This document shows positions 5,451-6,313 of a DNA stretch of 6,313 nt, in pieces. The notes beneath the pieces were generated by a model. It ran no database searches, was not told the origin of the DNA, and was given only the letters and a program-made list of their open reading frames with translations. The position numbers and the translations under genes are program-made. This stretch comes from CAYSPO01 sp964432945 (GTDB lineage Bacteria > Bacillota > Clostridia > Tissierellales > Peptoniphilaceae). The stretch lies in assembly GCA_964432945.1 (NCBI GenBank), contig CAYSPO010000056.1, forward strand, positions 1-6,313, written 5' to 3'. Each line of letters opens with the position of its first letter. The first letter of the stretch is position 1.

Positions 5451-6313
5451 TTATCTTGCAGTTCCAAAAATAACTACCCAATTTGATTTTCCATTAGCAT
5501 CTGTCCATACTCCAATTCCAAGACCTTGAAAATCATCTCTATTTGAAAAAGATGTGGAAACAGATTGAATTGAACGAAATATATCTTCAGGAAAGCCTTT
5601 CAATGAAACAATTACTTGCCCTTTGGCATCAGGACTAATAGTAGCCCAATCACTTCCATCTGGTCTTTTCGTTGGCGAGAATTCAACTGACAATTCTTTA
5701 GCTCTTCTTCTAGCAGCTTCAGCTAAGTTTTCTGAATAAGGAAGAGCTCTAAGTCCTCTAGAGCCTCTTTCTTTATTTAGTAAATTTGCTAAGTCTTTAG
5801 CATACTGTTCATTAAAACTATTTGGAAATAGATCTGGTTTAATGGTATTAGCATCTTTTACTATTTCACCAAGCTGAGTAACAACTTGCATCGATACTGA
5901 ACTTGTACCCCCAACTATAAAAATACTATCAGGTAACTTTGCTAAAATATATTCTTCTACTTCTTTAGGAATTTTATCTTTTCCTACTAACATAATTGGT
6001 GCTTCATGCTTAGCCATTAAAGCTGAAGATGCTAAAGCATCTGCATAAGAATTCCCATTAACTAAAATAAGGCTTTTTGAATTAGGATAAGATTTTTTCG
6101 CTATTTCTATTGCAGTTTTATATCTGTTGTCTCCTGAAATCCTATTTACAGACCCTAATGATAATAAAGATTCGTTAGAAATAGACTTTTCTCCTCCAAA
6201 TACTGTGATATTATTAATATAATTATTCATAATAAAATTCTTAGTTATTTGAGGTACTTCTTTAGGTCCTGTTAAAAGTAAAGGAATTTGTTTAGCATCT
6301 AGAAAACTAATAG
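5451..6313 (-). CDS. Cell wall-binding repeat 2 protein with C-terminal CAP domain (start outside window)
   Basis: The frame is open to the right edge, giving 287 complete codons including the stop; the ATG at 6230-6228 is internal, since the repeat continues through it. From the edge comes the end of one CWB2 repeat (PLLLTG, then ITVFGGEKSIS), then a full repeat at about 6152-5868 (RISGDNRYKTAIEIAKK, YADALASSALMAKHEAPIML, IFIVGG). From about 5813 to the stop is a CAP/SCP-like domain (LLNKERGSRGLRALPYSENLAEAARRRAKELS in pieces, RPDGSDW, GLGIGVW, WVVIFG). CWB2 repeats hold proteins non-covalently to secondary wall polymers, as in Clostridioides difficile surface proteins, so this is probably an exported wall protein whose signal peptide lies outside the window. 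The CAP domain lacks the usual FSHTRP histidine (it reads FSPTKRP) and the second cavity histidine. Its exact role is unknown. It leads the run into the membrane protein and HAD genes. Confidence 0.9.
   Translation of the reverse strand, partial: ISFLDAKQIPLLLTGPKEVPQITKNFIMNNYINNITVFGGEKSISNESLLSLGSVNRISGDNRYKTAIEIAKKSYPNSKSLILVNGNSYADALASSALMAKHEAPIMLVGKDKIPKEVEEYILAKLPDSIFIVGGTSSVSMQVVTQLGEIVKDANTIKPDLFPNSFNEQYAKDLANLLNKERGSRGLRALPYSENLAEAARRRAKELSVEFSPTKRPDGSDWATISPDAKGQVIVSLKGFPEDIFRSIQSVSTSFSNRDDFQGLGIGVWTDANGKSNWVVIFGTAR

Noticed and set aside
5275..5529. Open frame of 84 codons on the + strand
   Set aside because: It is antisense to the membrane protein and the end of the CWB2 gene, which both have good ribosome sites or clear domains.
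6228..6230. ATG as the start of the CWB2/CAP gene
   Set aside because: The frame continues upstream with CWB2-repeat residues and no stop to the edge, and the ATG has no ribosome site.

Overview
The window looks like chromosomal DNA of a low-GC Gram-positive anaerobe. The AT-rich sequence, strong AGGAGG-type ribosome sites, a T-box leader ahead of an aminoacyl-tRNA synthetase gene, ammonia-dependent asparagine synthetase (AsnA) and a cell wall-binding repeat 2 (CWB2) surface protein together fit the Clostridia/Tissierellia, for example the Anaerococcus/Peptoniphilus group. The genus is an inference from gene content. There is no sign of phage, insertion sequence, CRISPR array or tRNA/rRNA.

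Layout, left to right. At the left edge, reading leftward, is a two-gene unit: a 143-residue protein that is mostly one ATP-cone-like domain (383-814), overlapping by 4 bases (ATGA) the start of a D-2-hydroxyacid dehydrogenase that leaves the window (1-386). A compact divergent promoter region (815-940) separates this unit from asnA (941-1945), which reads rightward. The 212 bases after asnA hold a good extended -10 promoter, two hairpins and a bidirectional terminator, and so may encode a small RNA. thrS (2158-4080) reads leftward and ends at that same terminator. Its 213-base leader is a compact threonine T-box (specifier ACU) with its own promoter at 4300-4328. Further right, all reading leftward and closely packed, are a HAD-IB phosphatase (4345-5067), a small three-helix membrane protein with a very basic tail (5073-5432) and a wall-anchored CWB2/CAP protein whose start lies outside the window (5451-6313).

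How they fit together. asnA and thrS are housekeeping genes for asparagine synthesis and threonyl-tRNA charging. thrS should be switched on when uncharged tRNA-Thr accumulates. The wall protein, membrane protein and HAD enzyme have gaps of 18 and 5 bases and are probably one transcript. No terminator is visible between the HAD gene and the thrS promoter, so that transcript may run into the T-box leader.

Nothing here is clearly a new multi-gene system. The items most worth a second look are the free-standing ATP-cone protein coupled to a dehydrogenase, the possible small RNA after asnA, the reduced T-box architecture, and a CAP domain lacking its usual histidines.
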